DNA of 5,789 nt from Candidatus Zipacnadia bacterium. GTDB taxonomy: Bacteria > Armatimonadota > UBA5377 > JALGUK01. Each line of letters starts with the position of its first letter. Position 1 is the stretch's first letter. A program made the position numbers and the translations under genes. A model generated the notes under the pieces. That model worked only from the letters and a program-made list of their open reading frames with translations. It was not told where the DNA came from and ran no database searches. This document shows, one piece after another, positions 1 to 5,403 of this stretch. The DNA is taken from positions 1 to 5,789 of the forward strand of contig JALGUK010000143.1 in assembly GCA_029820875.1 (NCBI GenBank), given 5' to 3'.

Positions 1-26
1 CCGTCCGGTGCATAATCGTCGGCCAT
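1..26 (-). CDS. Start of an unidentified gene, truncated by the left window edge
   Basis: An ATG at 26-24 opens a frame that reads MADDYAPD plus a partial glycine codon before the window ends. A GAGGA Shine-Dalgarno match (40-36) lies 9 bases upstream of the ATG. It is in the same direction as pdxS, which stops 79 bases earlier. The nine visible codons are too few to assign a family. They do not look like the start of PdxT, the glutaminase partner often encoded next to pdxS. The call rests only on the start codon, the ribosome-binding site and an open frame to the edge. Confidence 0.5.
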
Positions 27-51
27 GCTGTTGATTCCTCACCAAGTCAAA

Positions 52-100
52 GGGCCGAGACCTCGGCCTCGGCCCGGTTCGATAAGCATTGCTTCAATCG
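52..100 (-). terminator. Tandem hairpins after pdxS, possible weak terminator
   Basis: Two inverted repeats follow the pdxS stop. The first pairs 97-100 with 80-83 and 91-94 with 84-87, with a 2-base bulge and a 3-base loop. The second is GC-only apart from one pair: GGGCCGAG (75-68) with CTCGGCCC (59-52). It has an alternative register, 68-63 with 58-53, closed by a 4-base loop. On the transcribed strand the second stem is followed by TTTGACTT, so the U-tract is short. A weak intrinsic terminator or an mRNA 3'-end stabiliser fits. The structure is visible in the sequence; the function is inferred. Confidence 0.4.
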
Positions 101-105
101 GCTGG

Positions 106-990
106 TCACCAGCCTCGCGTCTGCAGAAGCTCCTCCTCGGGTATTCTCCGTATGTCCAGACCCGGCATTGCCGCTCCGAGGCCGCGGGAGATACGCGCAA
201 GGGTCTCGGGATCATCGTGGTAGGTGGTCGCCTCGACGATTGCCTTGGCCCGCGTAGCCGGGTCCTCGGACTTGAAGATGCCCGAACCTACGAAGATAGC
301 CTCCGCTCCGAGCTGCATCATGAGCGCCGCGTCCGCAGGAGTGGCGATGCCGCCGGCTGCGAAGTTCGGCACGGGGAGCTTCCCCGTCTCGGCCACCTCA
401 GCCACGATTTCGTACGGCGCCCCGATGTTCTTGGCGTAAGTCATAAGCTCTTCCTTGGGCATAACGGTGAGCTTGCGGATCTCGTCGTTGACAAGCCGCA
501 TGTGCCGTACCGCCTCCACGACGTTGCCCGAACCCGCCTCGCCCTTGGTGCGGAGCATGGCCGCGCCCTCGCCTATTCGGCGGAGCGCTTCGCCGAGGTT
601 GGTGGCTCCGCAGACGAATGGAACGCTGAACTCGTGCTTGTTGATGTGGAAGTGCTCGTCAGCGGGGGTGAGGACCTCACTTTCGTCTATGAAGTCGACT
701 CCGGCGGCCTGCAGAATCTGGGCTTCGGCGAAGTGCCCGATGCGACACTTGGCCATCACCGGAATACTGACGGCCTCCATAATCTCATAGACCTTGTTGA
801 GGTCGGCCATCCGCGCGACCCCGCCCTCCTTGCGGATGTCAGCGGGCACTCGTTCGAGGGCCATAACCGAGACGGCGCCGGCATCCTCGGCTATCTTCGC
901 CTGCTCGGCGTTGGTGACGTCCATAATGACGCCGCCCTTAAGCATCTCAGCTAACCCAACTTTGTTACGCCATGTGGACTTTTCCGTCAT
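106..990 (-). CDS. pdxS: Pyridoxal 5'-phosphate synthase lyase subunit PdxS
   Basis: PdxS makes pyridoxal 5'-phosphate in the cytoplasm from ribose 5-phosphate, glyceraldehyde 3-phosphate and ammonia; the ammonia normally comes from the glutaminase PdxT. The 294-residue product is full length and collinear with Bacillus PdxS. The ribose-phosphate-binding Asp24 is in KGGVIMDV, the Schiff-base Lys81 in VMAKCRIGH, and the second catalytic Lys149 in MLRTKGE. Other family blocks are [10 protein letters not shown] (45-53), the [12 protein letters not shown] stretch (101-112), [20 protein letters not shown] and FVGSGIFKS; the protein ends in RGW. The ATG is set by GGAGG (1003-999) with an 8-base spacer. 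A near-consensus promoter just upstream suggests transcription independent of the por genes. No pdxT is visible; it may be elsewhere in the genome. Confidence 0.97.
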   Translation of the reverse strand: MTEKSTWRNKVGLAEMLKGGVIMDVTNAEQAKIAEDAGAVSVMALERVPADIRKEGGVARMADLNKVYEIMEAVSIPVMAKCRIGHFAEAQILQAAGVDFIDESEVLTPADEHFHINKHEFSVPFVCGATNLGEALRRIGEGAAMLRTKGEAGSGNVVEAVRHMRLVNDEIRKLTVMPKEELMTYAKNIGAPYEIVAEVAETGKLPVPNFAAGGIATPADAALMMQLGAEAIFVGSGIFKSEDPATRAKAIVEATTYHDDPETLARISRGLGAAMPGLDIRRIPEEELLQTRGW

Positions 991-1007
991 TCCATACCCC
1001 TCCAGTC

Positions 1008-1023
1008 CCAGTTGTCAAACTGG
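1008..1023 (-). promoter_or_regulatory. Short hairpin abutting the pdxS ribosome-binding site
   Basis: CCAGTT (1023-1018) and AACTGG (1013-1008) form a perfect 6-bp stem around the 4-base loop TGAC. The stem ends 4 bases before the GGAGG of pdxS, inside the predicted 5' leader. It could modulate ribosome access or be a bound operator, but no known element is recognised here. Confidence 0.4.
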
Positions 1024-1028
1024 CAGCC

Positions 1029-1055
1029 TGCGGCCGCTTGGAATCCCTGGCCGCA
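1029..1055 (-). promoter_or_regulatory. Hairpin at the predicted 5' end of the pdxS transcript
   Basis: TGCGGCC (1055-1049) pairs with GGCCGCA (1035-1029) across a 13-base loop. The predicted transcription start from the upstream -10 box falls near 1055, so this stem would form at the very 5' end of the message. Such placement is known to protect mRNAs from 5'-dependent decay. There is no following U-tract, so it is not a good terminator for porB. The role is inferred. Confidence 0.4.
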
Positions 1056-1061
1056 CTTGTA

Positions 1062-1090
1062 ATTATACACCCATTCCCGCTTTTTGTCAG
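1062..1090 (-). promoter_or_regulatory. Sigma-70-type promoter for pdxS
   Basis: The -35 box CTGACA (1090-1085) matches TTGACA at 5 of 6 positions. The -10 box TATAAT (1067-1062) is a perfect match, and the spacer is exactly 17 bases. The -35 box begins 3 bases after the porB stop, so the promoter sits wholly in the porB-pdxS gap. The transcription start would fall near 1055, leaving a leader of about 65 bases before pdxS. This is the only close match to consensus that I found in the gaps of the window. Confidence 0.8.
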
Positions 1091-1093
1091 CCC

Positions 1094-2026
1094 CTATTTC
1101 GATGTCTCCTCGGCTCTTTTCAGCAGCCGCGCCCACTCCGTGTCGACGTACTGTTGAATGTTCTCAATGAAATGCCGGTTCTCTTTGCGGAACAGATGCT
1201 GGTACCGGCCCTGGAGCTTCAGATATTCCTCGACCGGCTTCTTCTCCTTGGGCTTGTAATTGACTTTCCACTGTCCGTCAACCACTTCAAACAGCGGCCA
1301 GATGCACGTGTCGACTGCCAGCTCGGTAATGTCAAGAGTCTGATCCGAATTGAACCGCCAGCCCCGCATACACGGTGAAAGAACGTTGATGAACGCCGGG
1401 CCGTCCACGGCGAGCGCCTTCCGGACCTTGTCCGTCAAGTCGCGAGGGCGGCTCGGAACGGCCTGCGCCACATAGGGGATGTTATGTGCCGCAACGATAC
1501 CCGTGAGGTCCTTGCGGTGCTGGCTCTTACCCTCTTCACATACCTCTCCCACCGGGCTGGTTGTGGTCCAGGTGCCCTCGGGGGTCGCACTGGAACGTTG
1601 AATGCCCGTGTTCATGTATGCCTCATTGTTCAGGCACACGTACAGGAAGTTGTGATAACGCTCCAGGGCGCCCGAGAGCGACTGCAGACCGATGTCATAA
1701 GTGCCGCCGTCACCGCCGAAGGCGATGAACTTTATCTCCCTGTCTATCTTCCCCTGCTTCTTGAATGCCTGATAAGCCGCCTCGACCCCGCTGATAGTAG
1801 CAGCGGCGTTCTCGAACGCCGAGTGAATCCAGGGGACATTCCACGCTGTGTACGGAAAGATCGTGGTGGCGACCTCAAGACACCCGGTGGCGTTGGCAAC
1901 AACCACAGGCCCTTCGGCGGCGAGCAAGACCTGCCGGGCGATGATAGATTCGGCACATCCCGGACACAGGCGATGCCCGCCGACAAGGCGGTCCTCTCTT
2001 TTGGCAAGCTCTTTCAGACTCGGCAC
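1094..2026 (-). CDS. porB: 2-oxoacid (probably pyruvate):ferredoxin oxidoreductase, beta subunit
   Basis: This is the thiamine-diphosphate-binding subunit of the cytoplasmic PorGDAB complex, 310 residues and full length. It binds the TPP pyrophosphate and one [4Fe-4S] cluster and carries out decarboxylation of the 2-oxoacid together with PorA. Cluster ligands are Cys21 and Cys24 (HRLCPGC), Cys49 (ATGC) and Cys219 (SPC). The TPP/Mg motif is GDGGTYDIG (105-113) followed by NNEAYMNTG (133-141). The start is GTG, placed by GGAGGT (2039-2034) with a 7-base spacer. An ATG inside that spacer is followed at once by TAG and cannot be the start. It lies 67 bases after porA as the last gene of the por operon. 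Substrate cannot be fixed from motifs alone; a 2-oxoisovalerate-type enzyme remains possible. Confidence 0.93.
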   Translation of the reverse strand: MPSLKELAKREDRLVGGHRLCPGCAESIIARQVLLAAEGPVVVANATGCLEVATTIFPYTAWNVPWIHSAFENAAATISGVEAAYQAFKKQGKIDREIKFIAFGGDGGTYDIGLQSLSGALERYHNFLYVCLNNEAYMNTGIQRSSATPEGTWTTTSPVGEVCEEGKSQHRKDLTGIVAAHNIPYVAQAVPSRPRDLTDKVRKALAVDGPAFINVLSPCMRGWRFNSDQTLDITELAVDTCIWPLFEVVDGQWKVNYKPKEKKPVEEYLKLQGRYQHLFRKENRHFIENIQQYVDTEWARLLKRAEETSK

Positions 2027-2033
2027 GCTACAT

Positions 2034-2039
2034 ACCTCC
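2034..2039 (-). promoter_or_regulatory. Ribosome-binding site that fixes the porB GTG start
   Basis: GGAGGT lies 7 bases before the GTG at 2026-2024. The spacer contains ATGTAG (2033-2028), a start codon followed directly by a stop. The spacing to that ATG is zero, so the GTG is favoured. Confidence 0.75.
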
Positions 2040-2093
2040 AGTAACGGTTGTCAATAATTTGGCGGTACACAGTCAACGAACGCCTGCGCCCGT

Positions 2094-3302
2094 CTAACTT
2101 GCTGCTGCAGCCGTCTCCGGCTCCCGCACACCAACAAACCGCACCAGCTCGCCGCGGTCACCGGTTTTGACAATTGCGTCGAGGTCTTCAAAGACACCAG
2201 CCAGTTGGTCAGCCGTTACGTCACGACCGCCCAACCCGTACAGGTAGTTCACGATGGGTATCTTCTCCTCACGGTGCTCGTAAACGGCCTGGGTAATCTC
2301 CTGCATCAGCGGCCCGCCGACTCCTCCGAAGATGGCGGAGCGGTCCATGACCGCAACGGCCTTGGCGCCTGCGAGGGCCTCTGCAATCTCCTTGTCCGGA
2401 AATGGCCTGAACATCCGGGGTTTCAGCAGCCCTACGCTCATCCCGCGGTCGCGCAGTTCATCAATCACGTCTTTGGCTGTGCCGGCCGTGGAGCTGAGGG
2501 CCACCAAAACCAGCTCGGCATCCTCGAGGCGATACTTCTCCAGCCAGCCGTACTCGCGGCCGAATTTGTCCCCGAACTCCTTACCGATGTCAAGGACAGC
2601 TTGCTTGGCAATCGGGTAGACCTCGAGCTGCTGGCGCTTGTGTTCGAGGTAGTAATCCTGCAGGTCCAGAGGGCCTATGGTGATGGGGTTGTCCACATCC
2701 AGCACCGAGTGGATAGGCTTGCGCTCGCCGACGAATGCGCGGACCGCGTCGTCATCTTCGCGCTGGAGCGTCTCGACGGCGTGGCTGATGATGAAACCGT
2801 CGTAGCAAACCATCACCGGCAGCGAAACATCCGGACGCTCGGCAATGCGAACGGCCTGAATCAGGTTGTCGTACAGTTCCTGGGCGTTTTCTGAGTAGAG
2901 CTGTATCCAGCCTGCGTCTCGTGCGCCCATCGCATCGCTGTGGTCACAGTGGATATTGATGTTGCCGCTCAGCGCACGGTTGGCGACCGCCAGCACAACG
3001 GGACTGCGCAAAGATGCGGCGATATACAGCACTTCCCACATCAGTGCAAGGCCCTGGGATGAGGTTACATTCATGACGCGGGCGCCAGCCTGCGATGCAC
3101 CCACACAGGCGCTCATCGCGGAATGCTCGCTTTCGACAGTCACGAATTCCGTGTGCACCTTGCCGTCGGCGACGAATTCGGAAAAACGCTGAACGGCCTC
3201 GGTCGAGGGCGTGATAGGATAGGCGGCTACCACGTCCGGGTCAATCTGCCGCATCGCCTCGGCGACAGCCAGGTTACCCTCCAGAGCAATAACTTCAGGC
3301 AT
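2094..3302 (-). CDS. porA: 2-oxoacid (probably pyruvate):ferredoxin oxidoreductase, alpha subunit
   Basis: PorA supplies the pyrimidine-binding half of the TPP site and much of the substrate pocket, working with PorB. The product is 402 residues, normal for the separate alpha subunit. Family marks in order are AYPITPSTE (27-35), VESEHSAMSACVGAS (56-70) with the conserved Glu of the TPP site, VMNVTSSQGL (77-85), NIHCDHSD (117-123), LKPRMFRPFP in domain II (293-302), and MDRSAIFGGVGGP (319-331). The ATG is preceded by a full AAGGAGGT (3317-3310) with a 7-base spacer, the strongest ribosome-binding site in the window. It follows porD by 37 bases. The last residues (PETAAAAS) are low-complexity and unlikely to matter. 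Assignment to pyruvate rests on operon order and overall resemblance; 2-oxoisovalerate or a related oxoacid cannot be excluded. Confidence 0.93.
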   Translation of the reverse strand: MPEVIALEGNLAVAEAMRQIDPDVVAAYPITPSTEAVQRFSEFVADGKVHTEFVTVESEHSAMSACVGASQAGARVMNVTSSQGLALMWEVLYIAASLRSPVVLAVANRALSGNINIHCDHSDAMGARDAGWIQLYSENAQELYDNLIQAVRIAERPDVSLPVMVCYDGFIISHAVETLQREDDDAVRAFVGERKPIHSVLDVDNPITIGPLDLQDYYLEHKRQQLEVYPIAKQAVLDIGKEFGDKFGREYGWLEKYRLEDAELVLVALSSTAGTAKDVIDELRDRGMSVGLLKPRMFRPFPDKEIAEALAGAKAVAVMDRSAIFGGVGGPLMQEITQAVYEHREEKIPIVNYLYGLGGRDVTADQLAGVFEDLDAIVKTGDRGELVRFVGVREPETAAAAS

Positions 3303-3339
3303 AGGTGGAACCTCCTTCGTCCGGGGTGAGCCGCTGCGG

Positions 3340-3630
3340 TCACTCCGGCTTCATGTCAATGGCGTGGACCTTCTCCGGGCATACGCTCGCACAGATACCG
3401 CACCCCTTGCAATAGCGGTAGTCTATGCCGGCGACCTTACCGTCCTGTATCTGTATCGCGCTGTCGGGGCAGGAAATCCAGCATCGGAAGCAATTGATGC
3501 ACTTCTCCGCATCCCAGACAGGTCGCTGAGAGCGCCAGCCACCGGTCTCGTACGCGACGCTGGTGCCTCCCTCGTCGATGATTCCGCCCGGGGGCAGGTC
3601 TCTCCAGGATGTCTTGTAGTCAATCTTCAA
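3340..3630 (-). CDS. porD: 2-oxoacid:ferredoxin oxidoreductase, delta subunit (2x[4Fe-4S] ferredoxin)
   Basis: This small electron-transfer subunit carries electrons from the TPP site to external ferredoxin. In its 96 residues there are two classical 4Fe-4S motifs: Cys44, 47, 50 and 54 followed by Pro, and Cys74, 77, 80 and 84 followed by Pro. The leading SWRDLPPGGII stretch and the GGWRSQRPVWD block (30-40) before the first cluster are characteristic of PorD/VorD rather than free ferredoxins. The start is TTG at 3630, overlapping the porG TGA by 4 bases. It is supported by AGGAGGT (3646-3640) 9 bases upstream and by the family N-terminus; there is no ATG near it. The overlap suggests translational coupling, matching equal subunit stoichiometry. 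Confidence 0.94.
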   Translation of the reverse strand: MKIDYKTSWRDLPPGGIIDEGGTSVAYETGGWRSQRPVWDAEKCINCFRCWISCPDSAIQIQDGKVAGIDYRYCKGCGICASVCPEKVHAIDMKPE

Positions 3631-4196
3631 CTTGAGCGAACCTCCTCATACGCGCGCTCAATCGCTTTAAGATTCCCCTCGAGCAGGTCAGGCCTCTTCT
3701 TGCCCAGGGTGTCGCGCACACGTTCCTTGATTACATTGACGTCAACCAGATCGCTCACCTTTGCCACGGCTCCCAGAAGGGGCGTGTTCGGGAACGGACG
3801 GCCGATGGTTTCCATTGCAATCTTACTGGCGTCGACCGCCCAAACCGTTATGCCCTCCCAGCCTTGTTTCTGCTTGATTCCCTCCGGGGGCATGTCGGTG
3901 TTGACGATTATCTGGCCGTCGTTCCCAAGCCCTTCGGTGACATCCACGATCGGCAGAAGAGTGGCGTCCAGGACTACAACGATATCCGGATGCTCGACGC
4001 CGCTGTGGATGCGGATGGGCTTGGAGCTGATGCGGGTGTAGGCCTTCAGAGGCGCTCCCATTCGCTCGGGGCCGTACTCAGGGAAGGCCTGAATGTTCTT
4101 ACCGGCCTTCATGGCGGCCTCGGCTAACATGTAAGACGCCGTCTTGGCCCCTTGACCGGCCCGCGCGTGCCAGCGGACCTCAGCCATCTCTTGCAT
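3627..4196 (-). CDS. porG: 2-oxoacid:ferredoxin oxidoreductase, gamma subunit
   Basis: The gamma subunit is the CoA-handling domain of the four-subunit enzyme, first gene of porGDAB. The 189-residue product has the usual size. It shows the family opening VRWHARAGQGAKTASYMLAEA (about 7-27), then FPEYGPERMGAPLKAYTRI (38-56), the PDIVVVLDATLL strand (70-81), GRPFPNTPLLGAVAK (132-146) and the C-terminal KKRPDLLEGNLKAIERAYEEV. The first ATG is chosen because AAGGA lies 9 bases upstream; a second ATG three codons in has poorer spacing. An 84-base gap with hairpin structures separates it from recR. No clear promoter is visible in that gap, so it may be read from upstream or from a non-consensus promoter. 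Confidence 0.93.
   Translation of the reverse strand: MQEMAEVRWHARAGQGAKTASYMLAEAAMKAGKNIQAFPEYGPERMGAPLKAYTRISSKPIRIHSGVEHPDIVVVLDATLLPIVDVTEGLGNDGQIIVNTDMPPEGIKQKQGWEGITVWAVDASKIAMETIGRPFPNTPLLGAVAKVSDLVDVNVIKERVRDTLGKKRPDLLEGNLKAIERAYEEVRSS
3640..3646 (-). promoter_or_regulatory. Ribosome-binding site that fixes the porD TTG start
   Basis: AGGAGGT lies inside the end of porG, 9 bases before the TTG at 3630-3628. It is the main support for initiating porD at a rare TTG codon that overlaps the porG stop. Confidence 0.7.
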
Positions 4197-4216
4197 AAGC
4201 GATCATCCTTCCTTTT

Positions 4217-4251
4217 ACGCTGATAACCGGCCCGCGAGGGGCCGTCAGCGT
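4217..4251 (-). promoter_or_regulatory. Strong bulged hairpin in the porG leader
   Basis: Seven pairs (4251-4245 with 4217-4223) and six GC pairs (4244-4239 with 4228-4233) enclose a 5-base loop, with a 4-base bulge at 4224-4227. On the transcribed strand it is followed by AAAAGGAAGG, not a U-tract, so it is not a standard intrinsic terminator. It ends about 20 bases before the porG ATG and just ahead of its ribosome-binding site. A leader structure, a processing site between recR and por, or a protein-binding site are all possible. Confidence 0.5.
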
Positions 4252-4252
4252 T

Positions 4253-4264
4253 CACGAAATCGTG
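4253..4264. promoter_or_regulatory. 12-bp dyad CACGA-AA-TCGTG ahead of porG
   Basis: A perfect 5-bp inverted repeat with a 2-base centre lies between the recR stop and the leader hairpin. Its size and symmetry fit a small dimeric regulator's half-sites, but no known operator is recognised and a repeat this short can occur by chance. Confidence 0.25.
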
Positions 4265-4280
4265 CAAGCAAAGTCACGGG

Positions 4281-4895
4281 TTAGTCCTGCCGTCCGCCGA
4301 TTCTCCTCCGTCCCTCCAGCGCCCTCGCAATCGTGACCTGGTCGGCGTAATCAAGGTCTCCCCCGACCGGCAAACCGCCGGCGATACGGGTGACGCGGAC
4401 GCCGAGCGGCTCGAGCAGGTCGCTGATGTAACTTGCGGTCGCGTCCCCCTCGACGGTGAAGCTCGTGGCGATGATTATCTCCTCGATGCCACCCTTCTTG
4501 ACGCGCTCCAGTAACTGCCCGATACGCAGGTCATCCGGCATGACACCCTCGATGGGCGAGAGCAGACCCTGCAGCACATGGTAGACGCCCCGGTACTCTC
4601 CGCTGCGCTCGAGGGCCATCAGGTCCCGGGCATCTGCAACGACACAGACTTGAGAGTGGTCGCGACGGGGGTCCGCACAGATGGGGCAGATGTCCTCGTC
4701 GGTGTAATTGTAGCAGACCGGACAATCATGGATCGCTTTTTTGACATTCGCAATAGCGGAGGCCAATTCCTCCACTGTCTCATTATCCGCCTGCAGCAGC
4801 CAGAATGCCAACCGTTGCGCCGATTTCAGGCCGATACCCGGCAGTTTCTCTAAGTTTTCGACAAGCAATGCCAGCGGGCGAGCATATTGCGACAC
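4281..4895 (-). CDS. recR: Recombination mediator protein RecR
   Basis: RecR acts with RecF/RecO in loading RecA at gaps during recombinational repair. In the 204-residue reading the helix-hairpin-helix is at EKLPGIGLKSAQRLAFWLL (16-34). The zinc finger is Cys58, Cys61, Cys70 and Cys73, and the Toprim domain runs from VCVVADARD (83-91) through GEYRGVYHVLQGLLSPIEG and TSFTVEGDATASYI. The C-terminal GGLPVGGDLDYADQVT block and ALEGRR are typical. I chose the GTG at 4895 because GGAAG lies 7 bases upstream and the protein then begins like the family (SQYARPLALLVENLEKLPGIG). An in-frame ATG at 4910 adds only five residues and is the alternative. The glutamate often found after VCVV in Toprim is alanine here. 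It lies 37 bases after ybaB, the usual dnaX-ybaB-recR order. Confidence 0.95.
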   Translation of the reverse strand: MSQYARPLALLVENLEKLPGIGLKSAQRLAFWLLQADNETVEELASAIANVKKAIHDCPVCYNYTDEDICPICADPRRDHSQVCVVADARDLMALERSGEYRGVYHVLQGLLSPIEGVMPDDLRIGQLLERVKKGGIEEIIIATSFTVEGDATASYISDLLEPLGVRVTRIAGGLPVGGDLDYADQVTIARALEGRRRIGGRQD

Positions 4896-4932
4896 GGGCC
4901 CACTTCCCATACGTCGTGATTCAGCCGGCCAC

Positions 4933-5403
4933 TCAGAACAACCCAGGTATCTGCCCCGCGAAGGCGGCCAGTGGGCCGAGCGCCTCCTGGATTTTCTCCT
5001 GGCGCAACTGATTGGCCCGCTCGATTGCATCCCTGACAGCGGTTACAACAAGGTCCTGAAGCATCTCCACGTCCTCGGGGTCCACTACTTCCGGGGAGAT
5101 GATGACCTCCAGCAGCTCCCCTGCGCCGGTTGCAACGGCACGGACGACGCCGCCACCGGAGGAGGCCTCCACGCGCTCGGCCTCCAGCTCGTCCGGCGGC
5201 TCCGGGATTTCCTCGCTCCCCGGGAAAAGTTCCAGTACCAGCTCCACCGCCGAATTCTCCGGCGTTTCAGATGTCTCGGTCGTGCCCGTCTGTTCAGGTT
5301 GCGCCTCATATTTCAACGCTTCCTCCGCTTGCCTCGCCTCCCCTTGCACCTCCGGAATTTCCTCAGGTCCTGCAGACTCGGCCGAGGCCAGCTCGCAGTT
5401 CAA
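4933..5403 (-). CDS. ybaB: YbaB/EbfC nucleoid-associated protein, apparently fused to a DnaX tail
   Basis: Residues about 71-156 are a clear YbaB/EbfC core: DELEAERVEASSGGG, VRAVATGAGELLEVIISPEVVDPEDVEMLQDLV, and the ending IPGLF. The family binds DNA as a dimer and is usually encoded between dnaX and recR, as here. What precedes the core is unusual. The normal Met-led helix of about 20 residues is absent. Instead residues 1-65 are acidic and read as the end of DnaX: LNCELASA continues an in-frame upstream VEEAVKEVFGRVLK. The nominal TTG start at 5403 has no good ribosome-binding site but overlaps the stop of the preceding dnaX frame. An alternative GTG at 5247 has GGAG 9 bases upstream and gives 104 residues, the normal YbaB length. 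Which start is used is unresolved. Confidence 0.75.
   Translation of the reverse strand: MNCELASAESAGPEEIPEVQGEARQAEEALKYEAQPEQTGTTETSETPENSAVELVLELFPGSEEIPEPPDELEAERVEASSGGGVVRAVATGAGELLEVIISPEVVDPEDVEMLQDLVVTAVRDAIERANQLRQEKIQEALGPLAAFAGQIPGLF

Noticed and set aside
25..954. 309-residue plus-strand open frame across pdxS
   Set aside because: It lies wholly antisense to an unmistakable full-length PdxS, has no recognisable domain, and starts without a ribosome-binding site. Long antisense frames are expected in GC-rich coding DNA.
991..1018. TTGACA at 1018-1013 as a second pdxS -35 box
   Set aside because: At the required spacing the only candidate -10 is TATGGA, which overlaps the start codon and would remove the ribosome-binding site from the transcript.
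1484..2044. 186-residue plus-strand open frame across porB
   Set aside because: It is antisense to porB, whose cluster cysteines and TPP motif are intact, and its composition shows no family pattern.
2205..2894. 229-residue plus-strand open frame across porA
   Set aside because: It is the complement shadow of the conserved PorA frame, with no motif of its own.
3364..4041. 225-residue plus-strand open frame across porD and porG
   Set aside because: It spans two well-supported genes on the other strand and shows no domain or ribosome-binding site.
4896..5030. Upstream extension of the recR frame to an earlier start
   Set aside because: The extra residues are Arg/Ser-rich, overlap the end of ybaB out of frame and have no counterpart in RecR proteins.
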